DNA of 6,014 bases. Source: DHVE2 group archaeon (lineage in GTDB: Archaea; Thermoplasmatota; Thermoplasmata; Thermoplasmatales; Aciduliprofundaceae). Location of the stretch: contig JALULR010000237.1 of the NCBI GenBank assembly GCA_027056155.1, positions 1 through 6,014 of the forward strand. The letters are read 5' to 3'. The notes below the pieces were generated by a model. The model saw nothing but the letters and a program-made list of their open reading frames with translations, made no database searches and was not told where the DNA came from. Positions 1 through 5,960 of this stretch are shown in pieces; the stretch's first letter is position 1; the number at the start of each line of letters is the position of its first letter. The position numbers were made by a program, and so were the translations under genes.

Positions 1-28
1 AATAGAAGAAGAAATAAAAGGTGAGTAA
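1..28 (+). CDS. eno: C-terminal end of upstream gene, probably enolase (partial)
   Basis: From base 2 the reading frame gives I-E-E-E-I-K-G-E followed by TAA at 26-28. Enolases commonly end in a segment of the form LLRIEEELG, and enolase often sits directly before S2 in archaeal genomes (the rpoN-rpoK-eno-rpsB order), so both the residues and the position fit. The stop lies one base before the ATG of the S2 gene, so the two are almost certainly co-transcribed. Only eight codons are visible, so the identity is an inference. The other two frames give either an Arg/Lys-rich tail or an immediate stop and are less convincing. Confidence 0.55.
19..24 (+). promoter_or_regulatory. Shine-Dalgarno site for S2
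   Basis: AGGTGA lies five bases before the ATG at 30 and matches the anti-SD tail of archaeal 16S rRNA. The in-frame GTG at 21 lies inside this site, so it cannot itself be well served by it. This decides the start in favour of the ATG at 30. Confidence 0.75.
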
Positions 29-29
29 A

Positions 30-626
30 ATGGCTGAGTTGCTTGTAGATGAAGAAACGTACCTTACAGCGGGTGTGCACATTGGAACGCAGGTGAAAAA
101 CAAGGACATGATGAAATTTGTGTATAAAGTGCGTAATGATGGCCTATATATCTTGGATATTCGACAAACTGACGAGAGAATCCGTCTTGCTGCAAAGTTA
201 TTTGCGGGATACGAGCCAAAAGACATTTTAGTTGTAGCTCAGAGGCAGTATGCACAGAAACCAGCTGCGAAGTTTGCAGAGATAATAGGCGCGAATGTGG
301 TGGCCGGGCGCTTTATACCGGGTACGCTTACCAATCCCTCGTTGCCTAAATATTTAGAGCCTAGAATTATTTTTGCAAATGACCCCTCGGCGGATGCTCA
401 GGCGCTCAGAGAGGCAGTAAAATCCCGCATTCCGGTGGTTGCACTGTGCGATGCAAATAACCGCACGAGCTATGTGGACATGGTAATACCTACCAACAAC
501 AAAGGTCGCAGAGCCCTTGCATTTATATACTGGCTTCTAGCAAGAGAGGTGCTTAAAGCTAGAGGCGAGCTCAAGAATGATGATGAATACAAATATACCA
601 TTGATGATTTCGAGGCACCGCTATGA
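30..626 (+). CDS. rpsB: 30S ribosomal protein S2 (uS2), archaeal type
   Basis: Structural protein of the small ribosomal subunit, 198 residues from the ATG at 30, the usual archaeal length (archaeal and eukaryotic S2 lack the bacterial coiled-coil insertion). Recognisable family segments, in order, are the N-terminal [10 protein letters not shown], then [17 protein letters not shown], then [14 protein letters not shown], then [11 protein letters not shown], then the C-terminal [20 protein letters not shown]. The last is a hallmark of archaeal S2, and its wording is closest to what I remember from Thermoplasma. The tail is acidic ([15 protein letters not shown]). The gene starts one base after the probable enolase stop and ends in an ATGA overlap with the Memo gene, so it lies in the middle of an operon. 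A GTG start at 21 would add MSK but sits within the ribosome binding site. Confidence 0.97.
   Translation: MAELLVDEETYLTAGVHIGTQVKNKDMMKFVYKVRNDGLYILDIRQTDERIRLAAKLFAGYEPKDILVVAQRQYAQKPAAKFAEIIGANVVAGRFIPGTLTNPSLPKYLEPRIIFANDPSADAQALREAVKSRIPVVALCDANNRTSYVDMVIPTNNKGRRALAFIYWLLAREVLKARGELKNDDEYKYTIDDFEAPL
612..615 (+). promoter_or_regulatory. Weak Shine-Dalgarno site for the Memo gene, inside S2
   Basis: GAGG lies seven bases before the ATG at 623, within the last codons of S2. Together with the ATGA stop-start overlap it suggests translational coupling: ribosomes finishing S2 re-initiate on the Memo gene. Confidence 0.5.
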
Positions 627-1450
627 GGGCACCGGCGGTTGCTGGGCAATTTTATCCTTCATCTAAAGACGAGTTAAACTCTCTTTTTTCTGATTTGTTT
701 TTACATCCTCTCGGTGCAGGGCGAATACCGCAGTACAATCCAGATGGCGAGAGGTTAATAGAGGGGGGTATAGTACCACATGCGGGATACGTGTATTCTG
801 GGCCAATTGCATCGCATTTTTATTCTACTCTGGCAGAAGACGGCTATCCAGATACTTTTGTAATTATTGGGCCTAATCATTATGCAGCGGGCTCGGAAGT
901 GGCTACAACCTTGGAAGATTTCTCCACACCGTATGGAGTGGCTAGAATTGACAGAGAGCTAGCAAAGAGCATAACCAAGGAGCTGGTGGCAGTTGACGAG
1001 CTTGCGCATAAGTACGAGCATAGCATCGAGGTGCAGCTTCCATTTTTGCAGTTTTTTAAAAAAGATATTAAAATTGTGCCTATTACAATGATGGTTCAAG
1101 AGCAGGTAATTGCCGAAGGGCTCGGAAAGATAATAAGAGAATCAATAAGCGAATCTGGCAAAGATGTGGTTGTAATTGCATCAACCGATTTTTCGCATTA
1201 TGTGCCAAAAAAGAAAGCGTACAAAAATGATGCTCTTGCCATTGAGCGTATAGTGAATCGTGACATATCAGGGCTTTACAAGGTAATTTATCGCAAAAAT
1301 ATAACCATGTGCGGCTATGGTCCCGTAACTGCGATGCTCACTGCGACCCGGGGCAAGGTAGAGCTTTTAAAATATGCAACAAGCGGAGATGTTCAGCCAA
1401 TGGACGAGGTTGTAGGTTATGCGTCATTTAAGGTAAATCGAATAAGATAA
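623..1450 (+). CDS. Memo family protein (AmmeMemoRadiSam system protein B)
   Basis: A 275-residue member of the MEMO1 family, structurally related to non-haem-iron extradiol dioxygenases; human Memo has been described as a metal-dependent redox protein. The start is typical ([12 protein letters not shown]). The metal-pocket residues are all present: His53 in [10 protein letters not shown], His86 in IIGPNHY, Asp189 and His192 in ASTDFSHY, and Cys230 in [11 protein letters not shown]. These correspond to His49, His81, His192 and Cys244 of the human protein as I remember it. The segment [11 protein letters not shown] (residues 132-142) is another family signature. The start overlaps the S2 stop as ATGA. 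In archaea this gene is commonly placed beside S2, and its partners in the AmmeMemoRadiSam set (AMMECR1 and a radical SAM protein) are not in this window. The biochemical role in archaea is not settled. The protein has no signal peptide or membrane segment and is probably cytoplasmic. Confidence 0.93.
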   Translation: MRAPAVAGQFYPSSKDELNSLFSDLFLHPLGAGRIPQYNPDGERLIEGGIVPHAGYVYSGPIASHFYSTLAEDGYPDTFVIIGPNHYAAGSEVATTLEDFSTPYGVARIDRELAKSITKELVAVDELAHKYEHSIEVQLPFLQFFKKDIKIVPITMMVQEQVIAEGLGKIIRESISESGKDVVVIASTDFSHYVPKKKAYKNDALAIERIVNRDISGLYKVIYRKNITMCGYGPVTAMLTATRGKVELLKYATSGDVQPMDEVVGYASFKVNRIR

Positions 1451-1454
1451 AATA

Positions 1455-1461
1455 GGAGGTG
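1455..1461 (+). promoter_or_regulatory. Strong Shine-Dalgarno site for the M18 aminopeptidase
   Basis: GGAGGTG is an essentially full match to the archaeal anti-SD sequence and ends six bases before the ATG at 1468. A GTG at 1459 is in frame but forms the end of this site, so the ATG is the real start. The strength of the site suggests high or independent translation of this gene. Confidence 0.85.
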
Positions 1462-1467
1462 AAAAAT

Positions 1468-2886
1468 ATGGCAAAAAAAGAGAATAAAAAAAGCATTGAG
1501 GAAAAGCTCAGTGCAAAGAATGAAAGTATGTGGCTCACATTGAAAGAGAAAGAGCTTGAAAAAGCGATGAAGTTTGCTGAGGATTACAAGAAATTTTTGA
1601 AAGAGGTAAAGACAGAGCGCGAGACCGTGGAATTTTTCCTGAACTTGGCGAAGAAAAAGGGATTTAAGGATATATCGTCATACTCTCGCCTTAAAGAAGG
1701 TGACAAGTTTTACATCATAAATCGAAATAAGAGCATGGCAATGGGCGTAGTTGGCAAAGATGCAAGTAGATTTGACTTGGTGGTATCGCATATTGATGCA
1801 CCGCGCATTGACATAAAGCCCAATCCACTATGGGAGGACTCTGATTCTTCTCTTGCAATGTTGAAGACGCATTATTATGGAGGTATAAAGAAGTATCAAT
1901 GGGCGTCTAGACCTCTGGCCATTCATGGCATAGTTTATACAAAATCTGGGAAGAAAGTAGAGATAAAAATCGGCGAGGCACCTGATGACCCTGTTTTTGT
2001 GATACCCGACTTGCTTCCGCATCTCGCTAGAAAGGCGCAGGGTGACCGCAAATTATTTGATGGCATACGTGGTGAAGAATTGCAGTTGCTTGTGGGAAAC
2101 ATACCTATTAACGATGATGATGTGAAGCAGAAGGTCAAAACGCAGGTGTTAAAGTACCTCAACGAAAAATATGGCATGGAGGAAGAGGATTTCAACTCTG
2201 CCGACTTGGAGATTGTGCCTGCACACGAGCCGAGAGATGTGGGCTTTGACCGCGGCCTAATTGGTGCGTACGGCCACGATGACCGCATATGCGCTTACAC
2301 CTCGTTTAGGGCAATACTAGATGTGAAGAACTCGCAGTATACGGCAATATCATTCTTCTATGACAAGGAAGAGATAGGAAGCGACGGCAATGTGGGTGCG
2401 CAGAGCAATTTCTTAGAATATGTGCTAGAGAAAGTTTATTCACTTGTCAATCCAAAGTACACTCATACGGAATTCTTAGATGTGCTATACAACTCTCGTG
2501 CAATTAGCGCAGATGTGAGCGCTGCTATAAATCCCATATACAAGAGTGTGCACGATATACAGAACGCAGCTAAGGCGGGTTACGGTGTGGTAATATCCAA
2601 GTACACTGGCCATGGCGGTAAATACGGCTCTAGCGAAGCCACGGCGGAGTTTATGAACGAGATACTCACCCTATTCAGAAAGGGCAAGGTACCGTACCAG
2701 CTTGCAGAGCTTGGCAAGGTGGACGAAGGCGGCGGTGGCACAATAGCAAAATTCTTTGCACGCTACGGGCTCGATGTGGTGGATATGGGCCCCGGAGTAA
2801 TAAGCATGCACTCACCCTACGAGGTCATATCCAAGATGGACCTCTGGAGCTCGTACCTTGCGTACAAGGCGTTTTTAGGGCAGTAA
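1468..2886 (+). CDS. M18-family zinc metalloaminopeptidase (aspartyl aminopeptidase/aminopeptidase I type)
   Basis: Cytosolic exopeptidase of family M18, removing N-terminal residues from peptides. It has 472 residues from the ATG, the usual size. The expected di-metal site is intact: His108 in VSHIDAPR, Asp271 in YGHDDR, Glu302 in DKEEIGS with Glu301 as the likely general base, Asp349 in SADVSAA, and His448 in MHSPYE. Other signatures are KYTGHGGKYGSSEA and GKVDEGGGGTIAKF. The first 60 or so residues are Lys/Glu-rich helix, usual for the bacterial/archaeal branch. The fourth motif reads ADVSAA, where eukaryotic M18 enzymes have ADMAHA; as I recall this is normal for the prokaryotic branch and not a loss of activity. 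The gene follows the Memo gene by 17 bases and probably belongs to the same transcript. A peptide-fermenting lifestyle would fit, but substrate preference (Asp/Glu or broader) cannot be read from the sequence. Confidence 0.93.
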   Translation: MAKKENKKSIEEKLSAKNESMWLTLKEKELEKAMKFAEDYKKFLKEVKTERETVEFFLNLAKKKGFKDISSYSRLKEGDKFYIINRNKSMAMGVVGKDASRFDLVVSHIDAPRIDIKPNPLWEDSDSSLAMLKTHYYGGIKKYQWASRPLAIHGIVYTKSGKKVEIKIGEAPDDPVFVIPDLLPHLARKAQGDRKLFDGIRGEELQLLVGNIPINDDDVKQKVKTQVLKYLNEKYGMEEEDFNSADLEIVPAHEPRDVGFDRGLIGAYGHDDRICAYTSFRAILDVKNSQYTAISFFYDKEEIGSDGNVGAQSNFLEYVLEKVYSLVNPKYTHTEFLDVLYNSRAISADVSAAINPIYKSVHDIQNAAKAGYGVVISKYTGHGGKYGSSEATAEFMNEILTLFRKGKVPYQLAELGKVDEGGGGTIAKFFARYGLDVVDMGPGVISMHSPYEVISKMDLWSSYLAYKAFLGQ

Positions 2887-2892
2887 ATACAA

Positions 2893-2916
2893 TCTAATTT
2901 CTATTTTTATTTTATA
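2893..2916 (+). terminator. T-rich archaeal terminator for the + strand operon
   Basis: Directly after the aminopeptidase stop the + strand has a run of T clusters (TTT, TTTTT, TTTT broken by CTA and A). This is the kind of oligo-T signal that ends transcription in archaea without a hairpin. It continues over the stop codon of wtpC on the other strand. The call rests on composition only. Confidence 0.55.
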
Positions 2917-3949
2917 GAACATGCACGCTCGATGCTTTAAAATACACAAACACTTCTGCATTTGGCTCTAGAGATAGTGCATGTATTGCATTTGGTGTTA
3001 GAGTAGAAACGAGAGCCATGCCTTTTATTTTAATGTAGAGCTTGACAATGCTTCCCGTGCTTTCGATGCTCTCTATCCGTCCTTGTAGCTGATTGCGCAT
3101 AGAGCTCTCAATTTTGGTTTTTGAAACAATGATATTTTCTGGCCTTATTGAGAGTATTACATTTCCCTTTGCCGGAGCTGCTGTATATATTCTTGCATCA
3201 CCTACTTTCACTACTGTGAGCGAATCTTGCATGCCTATTACCTCACCTTTTAAAATGTTTGTATCTACAAAATTCGCTACAAACTCTGTTTTTGGGTGCG
3301 TAAATATATCCTCCGTGCTTCCTATCTGTACTATTTTTCCTTCGTGCATAACAGCTACTTTGTTTGCCATCGTCCACGCAGTTTCCGCATCATGTGTTAT
3401 ATGAATTACCGTAGCATTAAGCTCGCTTATCGTATCTTTTACTATTTTTCTAACTTTGCACTTTGTCTTAAGGTCCAGCGAACTAAACGGCTCGTCTAGT
3501 AGCACAACATTGGGTCTGATTACCAATGCGCGAGCAAGTGCCACTCGCTGCATCTCGCCACCGCTAAGCGTACTTGGCTCTCTATCCAGTAGATGCCTAA
3601 TTTCAAGCATGTTTGCGAGCTTCATAGCAAAGGAAAAGTCTCGCTCTTTTCGAATTCTAAGTGGATATGTAATATTGTCCAGCACACTTAAATGTGGAAA
3701 AAGCACATAGTCTTGGTATACCATTGCTATGCCTCTCTTGTTAGGTGCCATGTGCGTTATATCTCTGCCATTGAGCAGCACTTTGCCGCCGTGAAGCGCG
3801 TGGAGTCCAGCAATGCTCTCAAGAAGCACAGTTTTGCCTGCACCGGTAGGCCCCATTATCGCCAAATAATCACCCTTTTCAACTTTAAGCTGTTGTATCT
3901 CGATTTTTAAATCACCTAATGCAATATGAATATCATGCAGCTCAAGCAT
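2912..3949 (-). CDS. wtpC: Tungstate/molybdate ABC transporter ATP-binding protein
   Basis: ATPase subunit of the tungstate/molybdate importer, peripheral on the inner face of the membrane. It has 345 residues from the ATG at 3949. The nucleotide-binding domain is complete: Walker A GPTGAGKT (33-40), Q-loop YQDYVLFPH (Gln79), signature LSGGEMQR (128-135), Walker B VVLLDEP (148-154), D-loop SSLD and the H-loop histidine in ITHD (His186). After a linker (about 230-280) the C-terminal 55 or so residues, beginning NQLQGRIESIE, form a TOBE/Mop-like domain. In related ModC proteins this domain binds the oxyanion and inhibits transport. The YQDYVLFPHLSV wording and the neighbours favour WtpC over sugar or sulfate ATPases. 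The ATG overlaps the end of wtpB by 8 bases. A TTG at 3964 is in frame but lies just before and into the ribosome binding site, so it is not preferred. Confidence 0.93.
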   Translation of the reverse strand: MLELHDIHIALGDLKIEIQQLKVEKGDYLAIMGPTGAGKTVLLESIAGLHALHGGKVLLNGRDITHMAPNKRGIAMVYQDYVLFPHLSVLDNITYPLRIRKERDFSFAMKLANMLEIRHLLDREPSTLSGGEMQRVALARALVIRPNVVLLDEPFSSLDLKTKCKVRKIVKDTISELNATVIHITHDAETAWTMANKVAVMHEGKIVQIGSTEDIFTHPKTEFVANFVDTNILKGEVIGMQDSLTVVKVGDARIYTAAPAKGNVILSIRPENIIVSKTKIESSMRNQLQGRIESIESTGSIVKLYIKIKGMALVSTLTPNAIHALSLEPNAEVFVYFKASSVHVL

Positions 3950-4913
3950 TTTTAACCCTCCCAAAAACCACGCGCAAACTCACAAAAATCAGCAGTGTGA
4001 TTAGTAATATGAACGAAGTGGCTGGCAGCGTGGTACTTAGCCCATAATTTGTAAATAGGAAATAAATATACGTGGGTGCAATCATGGGGTAAAATGCAAT
4101 CATTATAACCGCTCCAAACTCGCTCATTGCTCGGGCCCATGCGTTTATTGACCCAGACAATATGTTTCTCTTAATAAGTGGTATTACAACTGTGAAAAAC
4201 GCTTTTGTGCGCGTAGCACCGAGTGTCATTGCTACTAGCTCGTATCTTTCATCTACCTTGCCAATTCCGTCGCGTATCTGATTTATCAAAAATGGAATGC
4301 TAACAAATAGCATTGCGAGTATTATTCCGGGCAGGGCGTAGTAAAATCGTAGTCCTATGCTCTCCAATGGCGCGCCGATTACTCCAGCAGTGCCAAATAC
4401 AAGCAATAATACTATTCCTGCCACAGTATGTGGTATAACGATGGGTATATCGATTACTCCGTCTACAAACTCACGGCCCGGAAAATTCTTTCTCGCTAGT
4501 ACGTACCCAAGAGGCAATGCAAAAAACAAGCCTATTATGGTAGCTAGCGTGGCAGCTATTATGCTTGTGAGCAATGTAATATAAAGCTGGTTAGGAAACC
4601 CCCACGGCGGCGCACTTACAAATAGATAAACTACGGGGAACAGTATAAATCCCACAGCCAAAGCGGCAATTATTGTAGCAATCTTGACAAAAGGCTCATC
4701 TTTCGATACTAAAAATATGGGTACAAGGGCGAGCACGCTCAGTGGAAGCCAGATTATCCCGCCCGCTGCAATTAAAGAACTAAATAATACGTAGTAGTTT
4801 CTAGTTTCAAAGTACGCAAAAATTGAGACTATTAGTGTGGTAATTAGAGTGGGTATAAATCCAAAAGGTATTGTAATTATTACAAAAAGAGAATAAAAAA
4901 GTAGAAACTTCAT
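3942..4913 (-). CDS. wtpB: Tungstate/molybdate ABC transporter permease, with N-terminal extension
   Basis: Integral membrane permease of the tungstate/molybdate importer, 323 residues. The core is clear: GYVLARKNFPGREFVDGVID (136-155), IPIVIPHTVAGI (156-167), and the cytoplasmic coupling loop ELVAMTLGATRTKAFFTVVIP (EAA motif, about 225-245) that docks on WtpC. SEFGAVIMIAFYPMIAPT (264-281) is a phrase typical of Wtp/ModB permeases. Predicted membrane helices in the core lie near 78-99, 111-139, 157-176, 191-210, 252-275 and 299-317. Family members are usually about 250 residues; this one has roughly 75 further residues in front, strongly hydrophobic, apparently adding two or three helices (about 2-19, 20-35, 41-70). 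The start codon ATG overlaps the wtpA stop as ATGA and has a strong ribosome binding site, so the extension is translated rather than a start-calling error. Confidence 0.94.
   Translation of the reverse strand: MKFLLFYSLFVIITIPFGFIPTLITTLIVSIFAYFETRNYYVLFSSLIAAGGIIWLPLSVLALVPIFLVSKDEPFVKIATIIAALAVGFILFPVVYLFVSAPPWGFPNQLYITLLTSIIAATLATIIGLFFALPLGYVLARKNFPGREFVDGVIDIPIVIPHTVAGIVLLLVFGTAGVIGAPLESIGLRFYYALPGIILAMLFVSIPFLINQIRDGIGKVDERYELVAMTLGATRTKAFFTVVIPLIKRNILSGSINAWARAMSEFGAVIMIAFYPMIAPTYIYFLFTNYGLSTTLPATSFILLITLLIFVSLRVVFGRVKNA
3956..3962 (-). promoter_or_regulatory. Shine-Dalgarno site for wtpC
   Basis: On the minus strand GGGAGGG ends six bases before the ATG at 3949 and lies inside the last codons of wtpB. 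It fixes the wtpC start at this ATG and means that translation of wtpB passes through the site, consistent with coupling. Confidence 0.75.
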
Positions 4914-5902
4914 TTTTTAATCTCCTCCGGCAAATTTCCGTATACCTGATACATTGTAGGCTGGCCATACTGATTCATTATGTTCCCTCCTTCATTGCTC
5001 AAAAGCAAATTTACAAATTTATACGCGTAATCTTTGTTTGGTGTGTTCGAAGGTACTGTTATTGCATAGTTAATAGCATCACCGATGATGATTTTGCCGT
5101 CCGCTAGCTTTACTTTTGCAATATGATAGAAATTGGACATTGTAGCGTTAGAGAGATTTATAGAATCTGGCAAGCGGAGATACTTGAGTCCGTGCTGCTT
5201 TGCCACAGAGAGGTACTCTATCGCGTAGTCAATATCTCCACTCTCTAAATCGCTGAGTAATGCTACGGATTTTTGTTTTATATATACTCTTCCTTGCTCA
5301 TTTAGAAGCTCAGAGTCATCAGGCACGGTGATTGTGCCGTTTTCCACTCGAATTACTGTATTATTTTCTACCACATTTTTAAAAATTGTGGTATTGTATT
5401 TAATTTCTGCAAGGTAGAACATCATAACTGCACGGTATCCACAAGGGTCGTCGTTGGGCGAAGAGAACCCGATGCGCACATCTTTGCGAGAGAGCACGCT
5501 TATCCAGTTTGAAGAGTTGAGCTCTGTAGAGTATCTGCTTTTTTCGGTGTAGGTGAGCACGAGCTCATTTTTGGCAAATCTGATGTACCATGAGGTGTAA
5601 TTTGGCACAAGGTAGCTTTGAATGGCTTTGTAATCTGCCACAGCTACAATATCCGCTTGTATGTGCAACTCACTTACTTTCTTTACGGTCTCCAAGCTTC
5701 CGGCAGTTTCAATATTGACCTTTACGCCATATTTTTTCTCGTAAATTTCCGCTATCTTTTCAAACGGCGCCGCAAGGCTCCCAGCGGCAAGGATTGTTAT
5801 GCTCTTCCCGCCTATCTGGTTTTCTAGGTATATGTATCCCGCAGCTAGCCCAACCGCTAATAGCGAGATTACTACTATTGTCCCTATTGCTTTTTTGTTC
5901 AT
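4910..5902 (-). CDS. wtpA: Tungstate/molybdate ABC transporter substrate-binding protein
   Basis: Extracellular binding protein that captures tungstate or molybdate and delivers it to WtpB; 330 residues from the ATG at 5902. Residues 4-24 form one hydrophobic helix after a Lys-rich start, acting as signal peptide or membrane anchor. There is no lipobox cysteine. The mature domain opens with SITILAAGSL. Oxyanion-contacting serines are expected at Ser42 (AAGSL) and Ser69 (AGSLE). The two carboxylates that complete the octahedral metal coordination in the Archaeoglobus protein appear to be Asp152 in SSPNDDPCGYR and Glu229 in GDIDYAIEYLSVAKQHG. Other family phrases are ADYKAI, WYIRFAKNELVLTY and EGGNIMNQYGQP. 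Seven N-X-S/T sequons are present. First gene of the operon; its stop overlaps wtpB. A GTG at 5923 is in frame but lies at or before the predicted transcription start. Confidence 0.95.
   Translation of the reverse strand: MNKKAIGTIVVISLLAVGLAAGYIYLENQIGGKSITILAAGSLAAPFEKIAEIYEKKYGVKVNIETAGSLETVKKVSELHIQADIVAVADYKAIQSYLVPNYTSWYIRFAKNELVLTYTEKSRYSTELNSSNWISVLSRKDVRIGFSSPNDDPCGYRAVMMFYLAEIKYNTTIFKNVVENNTVIRVENGTITVPDDSELLNEQGRVYIKQKSVALLSDLESGDIDYAIEYLSVAKQHGLKYLRLPDSINLSNATMSNFYHIAKVKLADGKIIIGDAINYAITVPSNTPNKDYAYKFVNLLLSNEGGNIMNQYGQPTMYQVYGNLPEEIKK
4922..4928 (-). promoter_or_regulatory. Shine-Dalgarno site for wtpB
   Basis: Minus-strand GGAGGAG lies eight bases before the ATG at 4913, inside the wtpA 3' end. 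It confirms the long form of WtpB: no comparable site was looked for and found at internal methionines, and the overlap with wtpA is the standard ATGA. Confidence 0.75.
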
Positions 5903-5909
5903 TCGAGAG

Positions 5910-5914
5910 CCTCC
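5910..5914 (-). promoter_or_regulatory. Shine-Dalgarno site for wtpA
   Basis: Minus-strand GGAGG lies seven bases before the ATG at 5902. It rules in favour of this ATG over the in-frame GTG at 5923, which lies upstream of the site. Its first base is shared with the inverted repeat at 5914-5937. Confidence 0.75.
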
Positions 5915-5937
5915 GTTATGCACAACTAGGAATAACG
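5914..5937 (-). promoter_or_regulatory. ModE-like operator candidate (CGTTAT-N12-ATAACG)
   Basis: A perfect 6-bp inverted repeat, CGTTAT at 5914-5919 and ATAACG at 5932-5937, is separated by 12 bases. It begins seven bases downstream of the TATA box, covers the predicted transcription start and touches the wtpA ribosome binding site, so a bound protein would block initiation. The half-sites and 12-base spacing agree with the molybdate/tungstate-responsive ModE operator of the E. coli modABC promoter as I remember it, and ModE sites have been proposed in archaea. No modE gene is in the window. The repeat is seen directly; its role is inferred. Confidence 0.6.
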
Positions 5938-5943
5938 AAGATG

Positions 5944-5960
5944 TATTTAAATTTTATTTG
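5944..5960 (-). promoter_or_regulatory. BRE/TATA promoter of the wtpABC operon
   Basis: On the minus strand TTTAAATA (5951-5944) is a good archaeal TATA box, preceded by the A-rich AAATAAAA (5960-5952) as a possible TFB-recognition element. Counting about 25 bases downstream puts transcription start near 5920-5924. This gives a leader of about 20 bases containing the GGAGG site before the ATG at 5902. Confidence 0.65.

Noticed and set aside
1365..1375. TATA-like TTTTAAAATAT near the end of the Memo gene, a possible own promoter for the M18 peptidase
   Set aside because: It encodes ordinary coding residues (LLKYA) in an A/T-rich region, with no clear BRE or start signal. The evidence is too weak to call a promoter.
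1935..2288. A 117-residue open frame on the minus strand inside the M18 peptidase gene
   Set aside because: Its Ser/Pro/Cys-rich translation matches nothing recognisable, and it lies wholly antisense to a gene with intact catalytic motifs. The same reasoning excludes the minus-strand frame at 1828-2022 and the one at 64-255 inside S2.
2505..2525. Loss of the His in the fourth M18 motif (ADVSAA instead of ADMAHA) as a sign of an inactive enzyme
   Set aside because: The metal-ligand Asp349 is kept, all other catalytic residues are present, and the prokaryotic branch of M18 normally has this form as I recall.
3755..3760. Lone CGTTAT in wtpC, and lone ATAACG at 4435-4440 in wtpB, as further ModE half-sites
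   Set aside because: Neither has a mate at the 12-base spacing, and both lie within coding sequence, so they are chance matches.
3093..3910. Several + strand open frames (3093-3404, 3296-3499, 3456-3710, 3692-3910) opposite wtpC
   Set aside because: They overlap one another in different frames, lack ribosome binding sites that I could see, and have low-complexity Ser/Ile/Phe-rich translations. They are antisense shadows of wtpC.
5618..5827. A 69-residue + strand open frame opposite wtpA
   Set aside because: It is antisense to well-conserved wtpA sequence, with no ribosome binding site or recognisable motif.
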